From: an uncultured Pelagibacteraceae bacterium
GTDB taxonomy: Bacteria; Pseudomonadota; Alphaproteobacteria; Pelagibacterales; Pelagibacteraceae
Direction: 5' to 3'
NCBI GenBank assembly: GCA_902592445.1
Contig: CACJEN010000001.1
Span: 62,001 to 126,000, forward strand
Length of the DNA stretch: 64,000 nt
Under the pieces are notes generated by a model that searched no databases, was not told the DNA's origin, and saw only the letters and a list, made by a program, of their open reading frames with translations. This document shows positions 48,335 through 57,414 of this stretch, piece after piece (the stretch's first letter is position 1; each line of letters begins with the position of its first letter). The position numbers and the translations under genes are program-made.

Positions 48335-49321
48335 ATGACAAATCAAAACATACCAAAAAAAATTCTATATTGGTACGATAATAATAAAAGAGCCCTACCT
48401 TGGAGAAAAAAAGTTTCGAAAAAAAAACAAGACTATTTTACCCTTGTAAGTGAATTTATGCTTCAACAAACACAGGTTAAAACTGTTATTCCTTATTTTG
48501 AAAAGTTTATAAAAGAATTTCCAAATTTAAAATTATTGGCTAAATCAAGTGATTACAAAATTTTAAAAAACTGGGAAGGACTTGGATATTATTCTAGAGC
48601 GAGAAATTTAAAAAAAACTGCAATAAAACTATTAAAAGACTATAAAGGTGAGTTGCCAGAGGATATTGAAACACTTAAATCTCTCCCAGGAATTGGTGAG
48701 TATACCTCTAGATCAATTTTAGCAATTGCGCATAATAAGCCTTATATCCCAATGGATGGAAACGTCGAAAGAATACTAAAAAGAGTTTTTCTACTTAAAA
48801 CTGATTATGAAATATCAAAAGAAAACTTAAATAAAAAAAAATCTTTTTTTGGATTTTCAAAAAGATCAAGTGATTATGCACAAGCAATCATGGAGATAGG
48901 AGCATTAATTTGTAAACCTTCATTGCCATATTGCACTCGCTGTCCACTTACACAAAATTGTAAATCTTATAAGAAAAAAGATTTTTTAATCAAATCTAAA
49001 AATAAGTTTAACAAAACAAAATACTTTGAAGCAAATGTTAATAAATATAAAAATAATTATTTATTAATTAAAAATAAAAAATTCAATTTTTTAAAAAATT
49101 TGATCATTTTTCCAATGATAGAAATAGATGAAAATAAATTCGAAAATTCAACTCAAAAAAAAATAAATGTAAAAATGTCAAATATGGATATGAAAATTAT
49201 TATTAATAAAAATATAAAAGTTAAAAAAACAAATAACAGTATAATGTTGAACAAAGAAAATATTAAAAATTATATTTTACCTTCATTTACAAAAAAAATA
49301 TTAAATTCGGTATCACAATAA
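48335..49321 (+). CDS. mutY: A/G-specific adenine glycosylase MutY
   Basis: A 328-residue repair glycosylase removing A opposite 8-oxoG. I start it at 48335, matching the usual length before W-Y-D. The catalytic Glu is in S-E-F-M-L-Q-Q-T-Q-V near residue 37, the helix-hairpin-helix L-P-G-I-G-E-Y near residue 114, catalytic Asp in M-D-G-N-V near residue 139, and the [4Fe-4S] ligands C-x6-C-x2-C-x5-C near 190-206. The C-terminal NUDIX-like 8-oxoG domain is short and Lys/Asn rich but recognisable. Confidence 0.96.
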   Translation: MTNQNIPKKILYWYDNNKRALPWRKKVSKKKQDYFTLVSEFMLQQTQVKTVIPYFEKFIKEFPNLKLLAKSSDYKILKNWEGLGYYSRARNLKKTAIKLLKDYKGELPEDIETLKSLPGIGEYTSRSILAIAHNKPYIPMDGNVERILKRVFLLKTDYEISKENLNKKKSFFGFSKRSSDYAQAIMEIGALICKPSLPYCTRCPLTQNCKSYKKKDFLIKSKNKFNKTKYFEANVNKYKNNYLLIKNKKFNFLKNLIIFPMIEIDENKFENSTQKKINVKMSNMDMKIIINKNIKVKKTNNSIMLNKENIKNYILPSFTKKILNSVSQ

Positions 49322-49322
49322 A

Positions 49323-50456
49323 ATGAAAAGCATTGCAATAATTGGATCTGGAATTTCTGGTCTTTTTCTCGCAAATCTTTTAGAAAAAAATAACTCTTTT
49401 TCTTATAAAATTTTTGAAAAAAAACCCTCATTAGATTTAAGCGATGGTTATGGGATACAGTTGTCAGTAAACAGCATTAATCTTCTAAATAAAATTGGAT
49501 TTCAAACAATGAATGCGAGCGAAGTATTTTTTCCAAAAAAAGTAAATTTCTTTGATGCAAAAGTGTTGAAAAAGATATGTGACATTGACTTATCTCAATT
49601 TAACTTTGAGAATAACAGATATACAACATTAAGAAGATCAAAATTAATAGAATTTTTGTTAAGTAATATCCCAAAAGAAAAAATAATTTTTAACTCTGAT
49701 CTCATCAATATTGAGGAATATGAGAAATTAAAATTATCTTTCAGCGATAATAGCAAAGAGGAATTTGATTATATAGTTGCAGCTGATGGAGTTTATTCAA
49801 GAACAAAAGAAATTTTGTTTAAAAAAGAGGGAACACCAAAGTATTTTAATTCAATTGCACTAAGAGGGAATATTCAGAACTTCGAAAATTTAGATATTTC
49901 CCTATATTTAGGGTCAAATTTTCACTTTGTAATCTATCCTATCAATCAAAATAACGAATTTAATTTTATATCTATAGTAAGAAAAAAATTAGTAGAATCT
50001 GAGATTACAAATAGAAGTCTATTTAAAGATAAAAGTTTTATAAATAACTTAATGAGCCAGATTTCCTCAAAATCAGATTTAAATTTAACTGAGTTGGTAA
50101 ATGAAATTAAATGCTTTCCAATTTTTGTGAGTAAAAAAATTAAAATACCAAGTAATAAAAATATTTTTTTAATGGGTGATGCGTTCTTTTCATTTCCACC
50201 CTCTTTTGCGCAAGGAGCATCACAATCAATTGAATCTGCAAATGATCTTTTTAATGATCTAAATAATAATTTATCAAACTATTATAAAAAAAGAATTTTA
50301 AAGACGAAACAGATAAATTCTAGATCTTCCATCAATCACTATGCATTCCATATTGCAAATCCTATAAATGTTTTTTTTAGAAATATTTTTCTTAAATATC
50401 TTTCTAAAAATAAAAGTTTTTTAGAAAATTATTTGGGTAAAATTTATAAGAATTAA
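49323..50456 (+). CDS. FAD-dependent monooxygenase (UbiH/aromatic hydroxylase-like)
   Basis: A 377-residue class A flavin monooxygenase. The Rossmann motif G-S-G-I-S-G is at residues 8-13, the D-G motif V-A-A-D-G-V-Y-S near residue 155, and the FAD ribityl motif M-G-D-A-F-F-S-F-P-P near residue 283. The S-Q-S-I-E-S-A helix follows. Family members hydroxylate aromatic rings; a ubiquinone-ring hydroxylase is plausible since ubiA is nearby in the genome, but salicylate-type hydroxylases look alike. It begins 1 bp after mutY's stop and its stop shares TTAA with ccrM. Confidence 0.8.
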   Translation: MKSIAIIGSGISGLFLANLLEKNNSFSYKIFEKKPSLDLSDGYGIQLSVNSINLLNKIGFQTMNASEVFFPKKVNFFDAKVLKKICDIDLSQFNFENNRYTTLRRSKLIEFLLSNIPKEKIIFNSDLINIEEYEKLKLSFSDNSKEEFDYIVAADGVYSRTKEILFKKEGTPKYFNSIALRGNIQNFENLDISLYLGSNFHFVIYPINQNNEFNFISIVRKKLVESEITNRSLFKDKSFINNLMSQISSKSDLNLTELVNEIKCFPIFVSKKIKIPSNKNIFLMGDAFFSFPPSFAQGASQSIESANDLFNDLNNNLSNYYKKRILKTKQINSRSSINHYAFHIANPINVFFRNIFLKYLSKNKSFLENYLGKIYKN

Positions 50457-51526
50457 GCTCTTGGCCGTAGACGTTGCCTAAGTTCATCAATAGGCTTTAA
50501 ACTATTTCCTACTTGATAATGCCAATAGGTCCAACCATTGCAGCTTTCTGCGCCTAATATCTGAGCAGCTACTTTGTGAATAGATCCCTCGTTCTCTTTA
50601 TGTTTAATACTTCCATCAACCATAACTTTTGCAAATACTTTCTTTTTTTGGTCGTAAATTTCTGTACCAGGCTTTATAACACCTAATTCAATTAATGAAC
50701 CAAAAGGCACTCTCGGCTTTGATTTATTATTCTGGAGTGTATCCAAATATTCATCCATAATAATTTTAGTATTTCTTATCCGTTTGTTCGCAGCTTCAAA
50801 ATATTTTTTTTCTTTTTCTATTCCAAAATAAGATCGTCCTAATTTTTTTGAAACCACAGCAGTTGTACCTGATCCTAAAAAAGGATCTAAAATAAAATCG
50901 TTTTTATTTGTAGAGGCTAATACTACCCTATGTAATAAAGCTTCTGGTTTTTGGGTTGAATGTACTTTCGTTCCGTTATCTTTTAATCTTTCTTTACCGT
51001 TACATATTGGTAAATTCCATGTGGATCGCATTTGCAGATCATCGTTAAATGACTTCATTGATTGGTAATTAAAAGTATATTTTGACTTTTTACTTTTTGA
51101 TGCCCAAATCAATGTTTCGTGAGCATTAGTAAACCTGGTACCTCGAAAGTTTGGCATAGGGTTATTTTTATTCCAGATTACATCGTTTAAAATCCAGAAA
51201 CCAAGATCCTGAATTATTTTTCCTACTCTAAAAATATTATGATAACTGCCTATGACCCAAATAGACCCATCTTTTTTTAATACTCTTTTTGATTGTTTTA
51301 GCCATTCGCATGTAAACTCATCATAAGATTTAAAACTCTCAAATTGATCCCATTTATCATCCACTGCATTCACTCTAGATCTGTCTGGTCTTATTAAACT
51401 GTTTTGTAATTGTAAATTATAAGGTGGATCTGCAAAAATTAGATCAAATGTTTCATCAGGAATTTTTTTTAATTCTTCTAGACTGTCCCCATTTATAATT
51501 TTGTTATGTAATTTTTTAACTATCAT
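50453..51526 (-). CDS. ccrM: Cell-cycle DNA adenine methyltransferase CcrM (GANTC)
   Basis: A 357-residue N6-adenine methyltransferase, the length of Caulobacter CcrM (358). It is a beta-class enzyme: the catalytic D-P-P-Y at residues 33-36 comes before the SAM motif D-P-F-L-G-S-G-T-T near residue 219. The C-terminal RAMA-like DNA-binding region, with F-G-S-L-I-E-L-G-V and a late W-T-Y-W-H-Y, is the CcrM-specific tail. It methylates GANTC and in Caulobacter times cell-cycle genes. Three GANTC sites lie just upstream. Its stop shares TTAA with the convergent monooxygenase. Confidence 0.95.
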   Translation of the reverse strand: MIVKKLHNKIINGDSLEELKKIPDETFDLIFADPPYNLQLQNSLIRPDRSRVNAVDDKWDQFESFKSYDEFTCEWLKQSKRVLKKDGSIWVIGSYHNIFRVGKIIQDLGFWILNDVIWNKNNPMPNFRGTRFTNAHETLIWASKSKKSKYTFNYQSMKSFNDDLQMRSTWNLPICNGKERLKDNGTKVHSTQKPEALLHRVVLASTNKNDFILDPFLGSGTTAVVSKKLGRSYFGIEKEKKYFEAANKRIRNTKIIMDEYLDTLQNNKSKPRVPFGSLIELGVIKPGTEIYDQKKKVFAKVMVDGSIKHKENEGSIHKVAAQILGAESCNGWTYWHYQVGNSLKPIDELRQRLRPRA

Positions 51527-51544
51527 TTTTAAAAAAGTAATTAG

Positions 51545-51593
51545 ACTCTAGGGTAGATTCTGCGTCAACCAGAGATTGAAAAAAATAGACTCT
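51545..51593. promoter_or_regulatory. Cluster of three GANTC sites in front of ccrM
   Basis: GACTC (51545-51549), GATTC (51557-51561) and GACTC (51589-51593) lie in the 81-bp gap between rnhB and ccrM. At this base composition GANTC is expected about once per 350-400 bp, so three in 49 bp is a striking local excess at the very promoter region of the enzyme that methylates them. Probably an autoregulatory methylation switch. Site function is inferred. Confidence 0.6.
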
Positions 51594-51607
51594 ACTTGTT
51601 GTAAGTT

Positions 51608-52177
51608 TTAGTTATGACTCAATATGTTGTGTATAGGCCTAAAGTTTTTTCGATGATGCTTCGTTATACCAAATTTCTTAATGGCTTTTAGATGTTCTTT
51701 AGTTCCATATCCTGCATTTTTATCCCAAGCATATTCTTTAAATTTTTTGGACATATTTGTAATTAGCCGATCTCTTGCAACCTTAGCAATTATAGATGCT
51801 GCCGATATTTCAGATATTTTTTGATCTCCCCTAATTACAGTCTTAAGTTTGTAACCCTTCATTTCTGGCAATTTATTTCCATCAATTAATGTTGATGTAG
51901 GTTTTATTTTAAGTTTTTTAATCGATCTTTTCATGGCCAATAAAGATGCATTTAGAATATTTAATTTTTCAATCTCTTTTAAAGATGCAAATCCAACGCC
52001 CCAGATAGAGTTTTTTTTAATATATTTTTCTAAAATATCCCTTTTTTCTTTTGAAAGTTTTTTAGAATCTTTGATCTTACTTTTATCTATATTTTTTTTA
52101 AATATTACCGCAGCAGCACATACTGGACCAACTAAACTTCCTCTTCCAACTTCATCAACTCCAGCTACCTTTTTCAT
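51608..52177 (-). CDS. rnhB: Ribonuclease HII
   Basis: A 189-residue RNase HII. The signature G-V-D-E-V-G-R-G is at residues 6-13 (acids Asp8 and Glu9), with further metal acids in L-I-D-G-N-K near residue 99 and A-K-V-A-R-D near residue 136. It excises ribonucleotides and hybrid RNA. Upstream, a 44-residue ORF overlaps its start by one base (TAATG). The gap to ccrM is 81 bp. Confidence 0.95.
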   Translation of the reverse strand: MKKVAGVDEVGRGSLVGPVCAAAVIFKKNIDKSKIKDSKKLSKEKRDILEKYIKKNSIWGVGFASLKEIEKLNILNASLLAMKRSIKKLKIKPTSTLIDGNKLPEMKGYKLKTVIRGDQKISEISAASIIAKVARDRLITNMSKKFKEYAWDKNAGYGTKEHLKAIKKFGITKHHRKNFRPIHNILSHN

Positions 52178-52311
52178 TATTTAAAAAAAAAATGATAAAT
52201 AATTAATCCAATAAATAAACCCTTGGAGAAAGATATCAAAACCAAACTATAATCTGAAAGATTAAATTTTTTTTTATAAAAATTTAAGTACTTTTTGTGC
52301 AGACCTATCAT
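52177..52311 (-). CDS. Small one-helix membrane protein upstream of rnhB
   Basis: A 44-codon frame, below usual length cut-offs. It starts at an ATG at 52311, has a basic N-terminal half (M-I-G-L-H-K-K, then Y-K-K-K near residue 12) and one hydrophobic segment from about residue 22 to 43 with internal Gly-Leu-Phe-Ile-Gly. Its TAA overlaps the rnhB ATG by one base (TAATG), and its start is 4 bp from the stop of the upstream uracil-DNA glycosylase. Without it the gap would be 138 bp, unusually long here. Function unknown; coding supported by position, topology and lack of other explanation. Confidence 0.6.
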   Translation of the reverse strand: MIGLHKKYLNFYKKKFNLSDYSLVLISFSKGLFIGLIIYHFFFK

Positions 52312-52315
52312 AAAT

Positions 52316-53017
52316 TTATAAGTTTATTTCTAATTCATCAATTTTTTTTCTTATTTCTTTAAGATCTGTCCAAGAGTATTTTTTTTGCTCTGGTTGCCTT
52401 AAAAGATACGCTGGATGAAATGTTATCATTGTTAAGTAACTTTTATTGTTTATAATCACATTTTTCCAATTTCCTCTTCCTTTAGAAATTTTAATTTTTG
52501 ATCCAAATAACGACTCCATTGCAGTGCTACCCATTAAAATTAAAATCTTTGGATTTATTATTGATATATGTTTTCTTAAGTATTCTGAGTATCGTGTTAT
52601 TTCAGCAGGCTCCGGTTTTCTATTATTAGGAGGTCTATAATTTACAACATTAGTAATATAAATATCTTGTCTATTTATATTTATTGCTTTTAACATTTTA
52701 TTTAATAATAAGCCTGCATCTCCTACAAAAGGTTTGCCGACCTCATCCTCTTTTTGACCAGGTCCTTCTCCAACAATCATTATTTTGCTATTGGAATTTC
52801 CATCACTGAATACAAGTTTTTTAGCACTTTCCTTTAGCTCACAATTTTTGATATTTTGTAAATCATTTTTTAGTTTTGCTAGAAGAGAAATCTTATCTTC
52901 TACTTCTGGTTTAGTTTTAAATCTATTTATTGGTTTATCGCTAAAGATGAATTCTATGTCGTTGGGATCATTGAATTCATCTAAAATGTCATTTTGATTT
53001 TTTTCCTCTAAAGTCAT
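52316..53017 (-). CDS. Uracil-DNA glycosylase, family 4/5-like, degenerate iron-sulfur site
   Basis: A 233-residue uracil-DNA glycosylase. The family-4-type motif G-E-G-P-G-Q-K-E-D-E-V-G-K-P-F-V is near residues 83-98 and the second motif H-P-A-Y-L-L-R near residue 201. Family 4 enzymes carry four Cys for a [4Fe-4S] cluster; here only one Cys is present (N-C-E-L near residue 59) and the second pair's sites are replaced (N-Y-R-P-P for the usual C-R-P-P). The first 45 residues are acidic and disordered-looking. It removes uracil from DNA in base excision repair. Confidence 0.85.
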   Translation of the reverse strand: MTLEEKNQNDILDEFNDPNDIEFIFSDKPINRFKTKPEVEDKISLLAKLKNDLQNIKNCELKESAKKLVFSDGNSNSKIMIVGEGPGQKEDEVGKPFVGDAGLLLNKMLKAININRQDIYITNVVNYRPPNNRKPEPAEITRYSEYLRKHISIINPKILILMGSTAMESLFGSKIKISKGRGNWKNVIINNKSYLTMITFHPAYLLRQPEQKKYSWTDLKEIRKKIDELEINL

Positions 53018-53027
53018 AAATTAAATT

Positions 53028-54704
53028 ATGTTACTAAAATTTTTTTTTATTATTTTTACTCTTTTATACCAAACTGTAGGTTATACTAAAACAAGCGATA
53101 AAAATGATTTTAATTATAAGTACCTTTCAAGCTATTTTTCTGCGCTAATTTCATTTGATAATCAAAAAAATAATAAAGCCTTAAAATTTTTTGAGTCTTC
53201 AAAATATCTCAAAAAAAAACATGACAACTATTTAAAAGAATATGTGTATTCTCTTGTTTTAGATGGCCAAATTAAAAAGGCTGTAAATCAAATAAAATCA
53301 TCTCGTAATTTGAAAAATTCAAATTTTTTTGAAGGTAAACTTTTATTAGTTTTAGATTTGATGAATAAGAAAAAATATATACAAGCTTCAAATACTATTA
53401 AGAGTTTTAATGTATCAAACGACAATACCTACGAGTTAATAATTATTAAAACTTTAGAAAGCTTTAATAATTTATTTAAAAATAAAAAATTACAATCTTC
53501 AACAAGTGATTTTGGAAAGTTAAGTTTGATTGTGAATGCTTTTCAAAATTGCTATCTGAATTCTAACAAAACAGATAGTCATTTCTTAAATTTAATTAAT
53601 TCTGCTGAAGGAGATTACTCAAGATATTTATTTTTTTACTTATCAAATGTAATTGAAAATAAAGACTATAAAACCGCAAAACAAATATCAAAAACAATTG
53701 AACCTTTTTCGAGTACTTTATTAATATCCCAATCAAAAAAATGGATAGATAATAAAAATTATAAAAAATTTAATAAACATTTTTCATGTCAAAATGAAAA
53801 TGATCTTTTATCTGAATTTTTTTTCCTGATATCTAACTTATATTCATCACAATATATTTTTGAAACATCGAATTTTTATTTAAGTCTATCTAATTACCTA
53901 AACCCAAAATTTTATTTTAATTTATCTCTATTGGCAGAAAATTATTATGATAACGACAATTTTGATATTTCGAGGGAAATATTAGAAAAATTCAGTTCAG
54001 AGGATGAAATTTATTTTTGGTACAAAATAAAAAAAATTGCTCAGATTATTTCTGAAGAGGAAAATGATGATAAATCTTTAAAATATATTGAGGATAATAT
54101 TTCCGATTTAAAACAAAAATCACCAAAAATTCTTTTTGATTTAGCAAACATATATAAAAATTTTGAAAATTATAAAATAGCTATAGATTACTATACGCAA
54201 GTTTTAAATCAGATTGATAAAAATTCAAATATGTATGCGGATGTTTTATATAGAAGAGGAGGAACTTATGAGAGATTAAAAAATTATTCAAAAGCAGACA
54301 AAGATTTGTTGATGTCCTTAAATATTCGTCCTGATCATGCCTACACTCTCAATTACCTTTCATATAGTTGGCTTGAAAGAAATATTAAAATAGAACAAGC
54401 TATGAAAATGCTAATGAGAGCCTACGAGTTAAGAGATAACGATCCATATATAACAGATTCAGTAGGATGGGGATATTATTTGATTGGCGATTTTATAAAC
54501 GCAGAAAAATACTTAAGAAAAGCCGTTGAACTAATGCCAGATGATCCAATTGTTAATGATCACTATGGAGATGTTCTTTGGCGACTAGATAGAAAATTAC
54601 AAGCAAAGTATTTTTGGGAACACGTATTAGAACTTGAAGATACAGAAGAGGAAATGAAAAAAGATATTGAGAATAAACTTATTGATGGTCCTCGCAAAAT
54701 ATAA
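53028..54704 (+). CDS. Exported TPR-repeat protein
   Basis: A 558-residue protein with an N-terminal signal or anchor (residues 1-18) and helical repeats throughout, clearest at the C-terminus where TPR units with A-L-N-Y-L-S-Y-S-W, Y-I-T-D-S-V-G-W-G and A-V-E-L-M-P-D-D-P-I-V-N-D-H-Y-G-D occur (about 440-530). The last segments match the tetratricopeptide proteins found in front of ispE in other alphaproteobacteria. Role unknown, perhaps scaffolding at the envelope. It starts 10 bp from the divergent UDG and is 3 bp before ispE. Confidence 0.8.
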   Translation: MLLKFFFIIFTLLYQTVGYTKTSDKNDFNYKYLSSYFSALISFDNQKNNKALKFFESSKYLKKKHDNYLKEYVYSLVLDGQIKKAVNQIKSSRNLKNSNFFEGKLLLVLDLMNKKKYIQASNTIKSFNVSNDNTYELIIIKTLESFNNLFKNKKLQSSTSDFGKLSLIVNAFQNCYLNSNKTDSHFLNLINSAEGDYSRYLFFYLSNVIENKDYKTAKQISKTIEPFSSTLLISQSKKWIDNKNYKKFNKHFSCQNENDLLSEFFFLISNLYSSQYIFETSNFYLSLSNYLNPKFYFNLSLLAENYYDNDNFDISREILEKFSSEDEIYFWYKIKKIAQIISEEENDDKSLKYIEDNISDLKQKSPKILFDLANIYKNFENYKIAIDYYTQVLNQIDKNSNMYADVLYRRGGTYERLKNYSKADKDLLMSLNIRPDHAYTLNYLSYSWLERNIKIEQAMKMLMRAYELRDNDPYITDSVGWGYYLIGDFINAEKYLRKAVELMPDDPIVNDHYGDVLWRLDRKLQAKYFWEHVLELEDTEEEMKKDIENKLIDGPRKI

Positions 54705-54707
54705 TCG

Positions 54708-55553
54708 ATGAGATTTGACAAAATCCGATCCTACGCAAAAATAAATATTTCTTTAGGCGTATTAAAAAAATTAAAAACCAAACATCATAAAATTGAGAGT
54801 TTAGTGAGCTTAATTGATTTATATGATCAAATTTACATAAAAAAAATTAAAGCTAATAGCCATAAAATATTATTTGATGGAGAATTTTCTAATGGAATAA
54901 GTAAAAAAAATACTGTTTCAAATCTTATTCAAATATTAGATCAAAAAAAACTTTTAAATAATGAAAAGTATTTAATTAAAATTAGAAAAAATATACCTCT
55001 TAAATCAGGCTTAGGAGGTGGCTCAATGAATGCAGCAAGTATCTTAAAATATTTAATTAAAAAAAATAATATAAAAATTAAGCGGAATGATATTTTTAAA
55101 ATCAGCTCAAAGATAGGTTCAGATACTGTTTTAGGCTTAAACAAGAGTTCAATTATTTCTAAAGAATTGAGAATTAAATATGCTAAACTTAAATCGCACC
55201 TTTATTTAATAATAATTAAACCAGATTTTGGTTGTTCTACAAAAGATATATATTCAAGGGTTAAAAATTTCTCGAGAGCTAAGTTAAAATTAAAAAGTAA
55301 CAAATTTTTGTCACTCAAATTCTTATCAAAACTAACAAATGATCTAGAAAATCCAGCATTTCAAAAATATCCAAAACTAAAAAATATAAAATTATTTGTT
55401 GAAAAATTAGATAATATTTTATTTACCAGAATGTCTGGGTCAGGATCTTCAATTGTCTTATACTTAGCTACAAAAAATAATGCAAAAAAAGCTCAAAAAA
55501 TATTAAAAAAAAAATATAAAAACTATTGGTGTATTTTATCTAAAACTATATAA
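54708..55553 (+). CDS. ispE: 4-diphosphocytidyl-2-C-methyl-D-erythritol kinase
   Basis: A 281-residue GHMP kinase of the MEP isoprenoid pathway. The N-terminal A-K-I-N-I-S-L lies at residues 10-16, the ATP-binding [10 protein letters not shown] at residues 101-110, and the C-terminal S-G-S-G-S-S motif near 243. It phosphorylates CDP-ME. With ispH (37044) it is the second MEP enzyme of the window. Strong Lys/Asn bias from AT pressure. Begins 3 bp after the TPR gene. Confidence 0.94.
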   Translation: MRFDKIRSYAKINISLGVLKKLKTKHHKIESLVSLIDLYDQIYIKKIKANSHKILFDGEFSNGISKKNTVSNLIQILDQKKLLNNEKYLIKIRKNIPLKSGLGGGSMNAASILKYLIKKNNIKIKRNDIFKISSKIGSDTVLGLNKSSIISKELRIKYAKLKSHLYLIIIKPDFGCSTKDIYSRVKNFSRAKLKLKSNKFLSLKFLSKLTNDLENPAFQKYPKLKNIKLFVEKLDNILFTRMSGSGSSIVLYLATKNNAKKAQKILKKKYKNYWCILSKTI

Positions 55554-55585
55554 AGCTTTTTTTTTGTGTTATACGAAAATAATTT

Positions 55586-55660
55586 TGGGGTGTAGCCAAG
55601 TGGTAAGGCAGCGGTTTTTGGTACCGCCATTCCTAGGTTCGAATCCTAGCACCCCAGCCA
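55586..55660 (+). tRNA. tRNA-Gln (anticodon TTG), CCA encoded
   Basis: A complete cloverleaf of 75 nt. The acceptor stem is TGGGGTG (55586-55592) with CACCCCA (55650-55656). The anticodon stem is GCGGT (55611-55615) with ACCGC (55623-55627) and a seven-base loop TTTTGGT; positions 34-36 are TTG (55618-55620), reading CAA and CAG. The T arm shows GGTTCGAATCC. Discriminator G and CCA follow. It lies between ispE and cca, and the cca start is 4 bp after its end. Confidence 0.96.
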
Positions 55661-55663
55661 AAT

Positions 55664-56938
55664 ATGAACAATATATTTACTAAATTTTTCAATTTTAAAA
55701 AAAAATTAAACCAAAAAGAAATCTTATTTCAAAATATTAAAAATACATCAGATGTAAAATCTATTTTTAATGCAATTTCTGGTCATAATGAATGGAGCGA
55801 TGTAAGATATGTTGGTGGATGCGTAAGAAAAATTTTAAATAACGAAAATTACGATGACATAGATTTAGCGACAAATCTTAATCCTGATCAAGTAAAAGAA
55901 TGTTTGACATTAAATAAAATCGAGTTTTTTGAAACTGGGATAAAACATGGAACAATAACTGCAAGAATAGGTAATCAAAATTTTGAGATAACCTCTTTAA
56001 GGAAAGATATTAAAACAGATGGAAGACATGCTGAAGTAATTTTTACAAAAGACTGGAAAGAGGATTCGATTAGAAGGGACTTCACTATAAATTCAATATA
56101 CGCCGATATTGATGGAAATATATTTGATCCAAATAATGGAGTAGAAGATCTGCAAAATGGAACAGTAAGATTTATTGGAAATTCTTATGAAAGAATTCAA
56201 GAGGATTATCTAAGAATCTTGAGGTATATAAGATTTTTTCTTTTGTATAGTAAGAAAGACCACAACAGTGAAATCAAAAAGACAATAAAACAAAATATCA
56301 GTGGTGTTGCCAATCTATCCAAGGAAAGATTATTAGATGAATTAAAAAAAATATTTAAATCAAGGGCTTTATTTAAATTAGTTGAGGATAAATTTTCATA
56401 TGAGATTATTTCACTTATTTTTCCTCAATTGATTAATCTCGAAATATTAAAAAAATTAGAAAAAAAAAAAGAAGAAATACTAATAAACAAAAGTTTCGAT
56501 TTTTTATTAGCTCTATTAATTTTAGACGAGACAGATAATGCAGATTATTTTCTTTACAAATTCAATCTATCTAATGACGCTAAAAATAGAATAAAATTCC
56601 TAAAGACTAATTTTGAATATTTAAAAGAAAAAGATTTTTTTTCAAAAAAAAACCTTGAGAAAATCTTTTATTATAACAATAAATCAAGTGTAATTGATTT
56701 AATTGATTTTGAGTTAATTAAAACAAATACAATGAAAAAAAAATTAATTGAGCTTAAAAATTATTTTCAGAAAAAAGAAAAACCAGTTTTTCCAATAAAA
56801 GCAAAAAGTATAATGGAGAAATTTGATATAAAAGAGGGTCGCGAGTTAGGGCAAAAACTCAAAAATTTGGAAAATATTTGGGTAAACAATTCATTTAATA
56901 TTTCAGATAAAGAAATTGAAAAAACTTTTTCTAATTAA
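55664..56938 (+). CDS. cca: CCA tRNA nucleotidyltransferase
   Basis: A 424-residue class II nucleotidyltransferase. R-Y-V-G-G-C-V-R is near residues 48-55 and the catalytic D-I-D-L is at residues 65-68. The R-R-D-F-T-I-N-S motif near residue 139 and the later R-I-L-R-Y-I-R-F near residue 185 are typical. It repairs or adds 3' CCA. The adjacent tRNA-Gln already encodes CCA, so repair is likely its main task there. Its stop shares TTAA with greA. Confidence 0.93.
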   Translation: MNNIFTKFFNFKKKLNQKEILFQNIKNTSDVKSIFNAISGHNEWSDVRYVGGCVRKILNNENYDDIDLATNLNPDQVKECLTLNKIEFFETGIKHGTITARIGNQNFEITSLRKDIKTDGRHAEVIFTKDWKEDSIRRDFTINSIYADIDGNIFDPNNGVEDLQNGTVRFIGNSYERIQEDYLRILRYIRFFLLYSKKDHNSEIKKTIKQNISGVANLSKERLLDELKKIFKSRALFKLVEDKFSYEIISLIFPQLINLEILKKLEKKKEEILINKSFDFLLALLILDETDNADYFLYKFNLSNDAKNRIKFLKTNFEYLKEKDFFSKKNLEKIFYYNNKSSVIDLIDFELIKTNTMKKKLIELKNYFQKKEKPVFPIKAKSIMEKFDIKEGRELGQKLKNLENIWVNNSFNISDKEIEKTFSN

Positions 56939-57411
56939 ATATATTTTACATCAATAATTTCAAAGTTTTTTACTCCTGCTGGCGTATTTACTTCCACAAG
57001 ATCTCCTTTGTTTTTACCAATTAAACCTTTTCCTATTGGAGATTTAAAATAAAGTAACTTTTGTTTTAAATCGGCCTCGTCTTTACCAACAATTTTGTAA
57101 TTTATTTTTTCATTTGTATCTAAATTTTGTAGAAAAACAGATGAACCAAATATAACTTTTCCATCATTAGAAATCTTTGTCACATCAATTACGTTAGCTC
57201 TTGCTATAATATCCTCAACTTCTTGAATTCTTCCCTCATTATGAGACTGCTGTTCTTTTGCAGCATGATATTCTGCATTTTCTTTTAAATCTCCATGAGA
57301 CCTTGCCTCTGCAATTGCCGCAACTATTTCTGGTCTCTTTTTTTCTTTAAGAAATATTAATTCCTGTTTTAGTTTTTCTAAACCATTAACGGTGATAGGT
57401 TCCTTTTCCAT
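56935..57411 (-). CDS. greA: Transcription elongation factor GreA
   Basis: A 158-residue GreA, exactly the usual size. An N-terminal antiparallel coiled coil (about residues 5-75) has the tip acids in the [11 protein letters not shown] block near residues 41-52. The C-terminal FKBP-like domain holds P-I-G-K-G-L-I-G near residue 128. It rescues backtracked RNA polymerase by stimulating transcript cleavage. It follows hemF by 3 bp. Confidence 0.97.
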   Translation of the reverse strand: MEKEPITVNGLEKLKQELIFLKEKKRPEIVAAIAEARSHGDLKENAEYHAAKEQQSHNEGRIQEVEDIIARANVIDVTKISNDGKVIFGSSVFLQNLDTNEKINYKIVGKDEADLKQKLLYFKSPIGKGLIGKNKGDLVEVNTPAGVKNFEIIDVKYI

Positions 57412-57414
57412 TTT

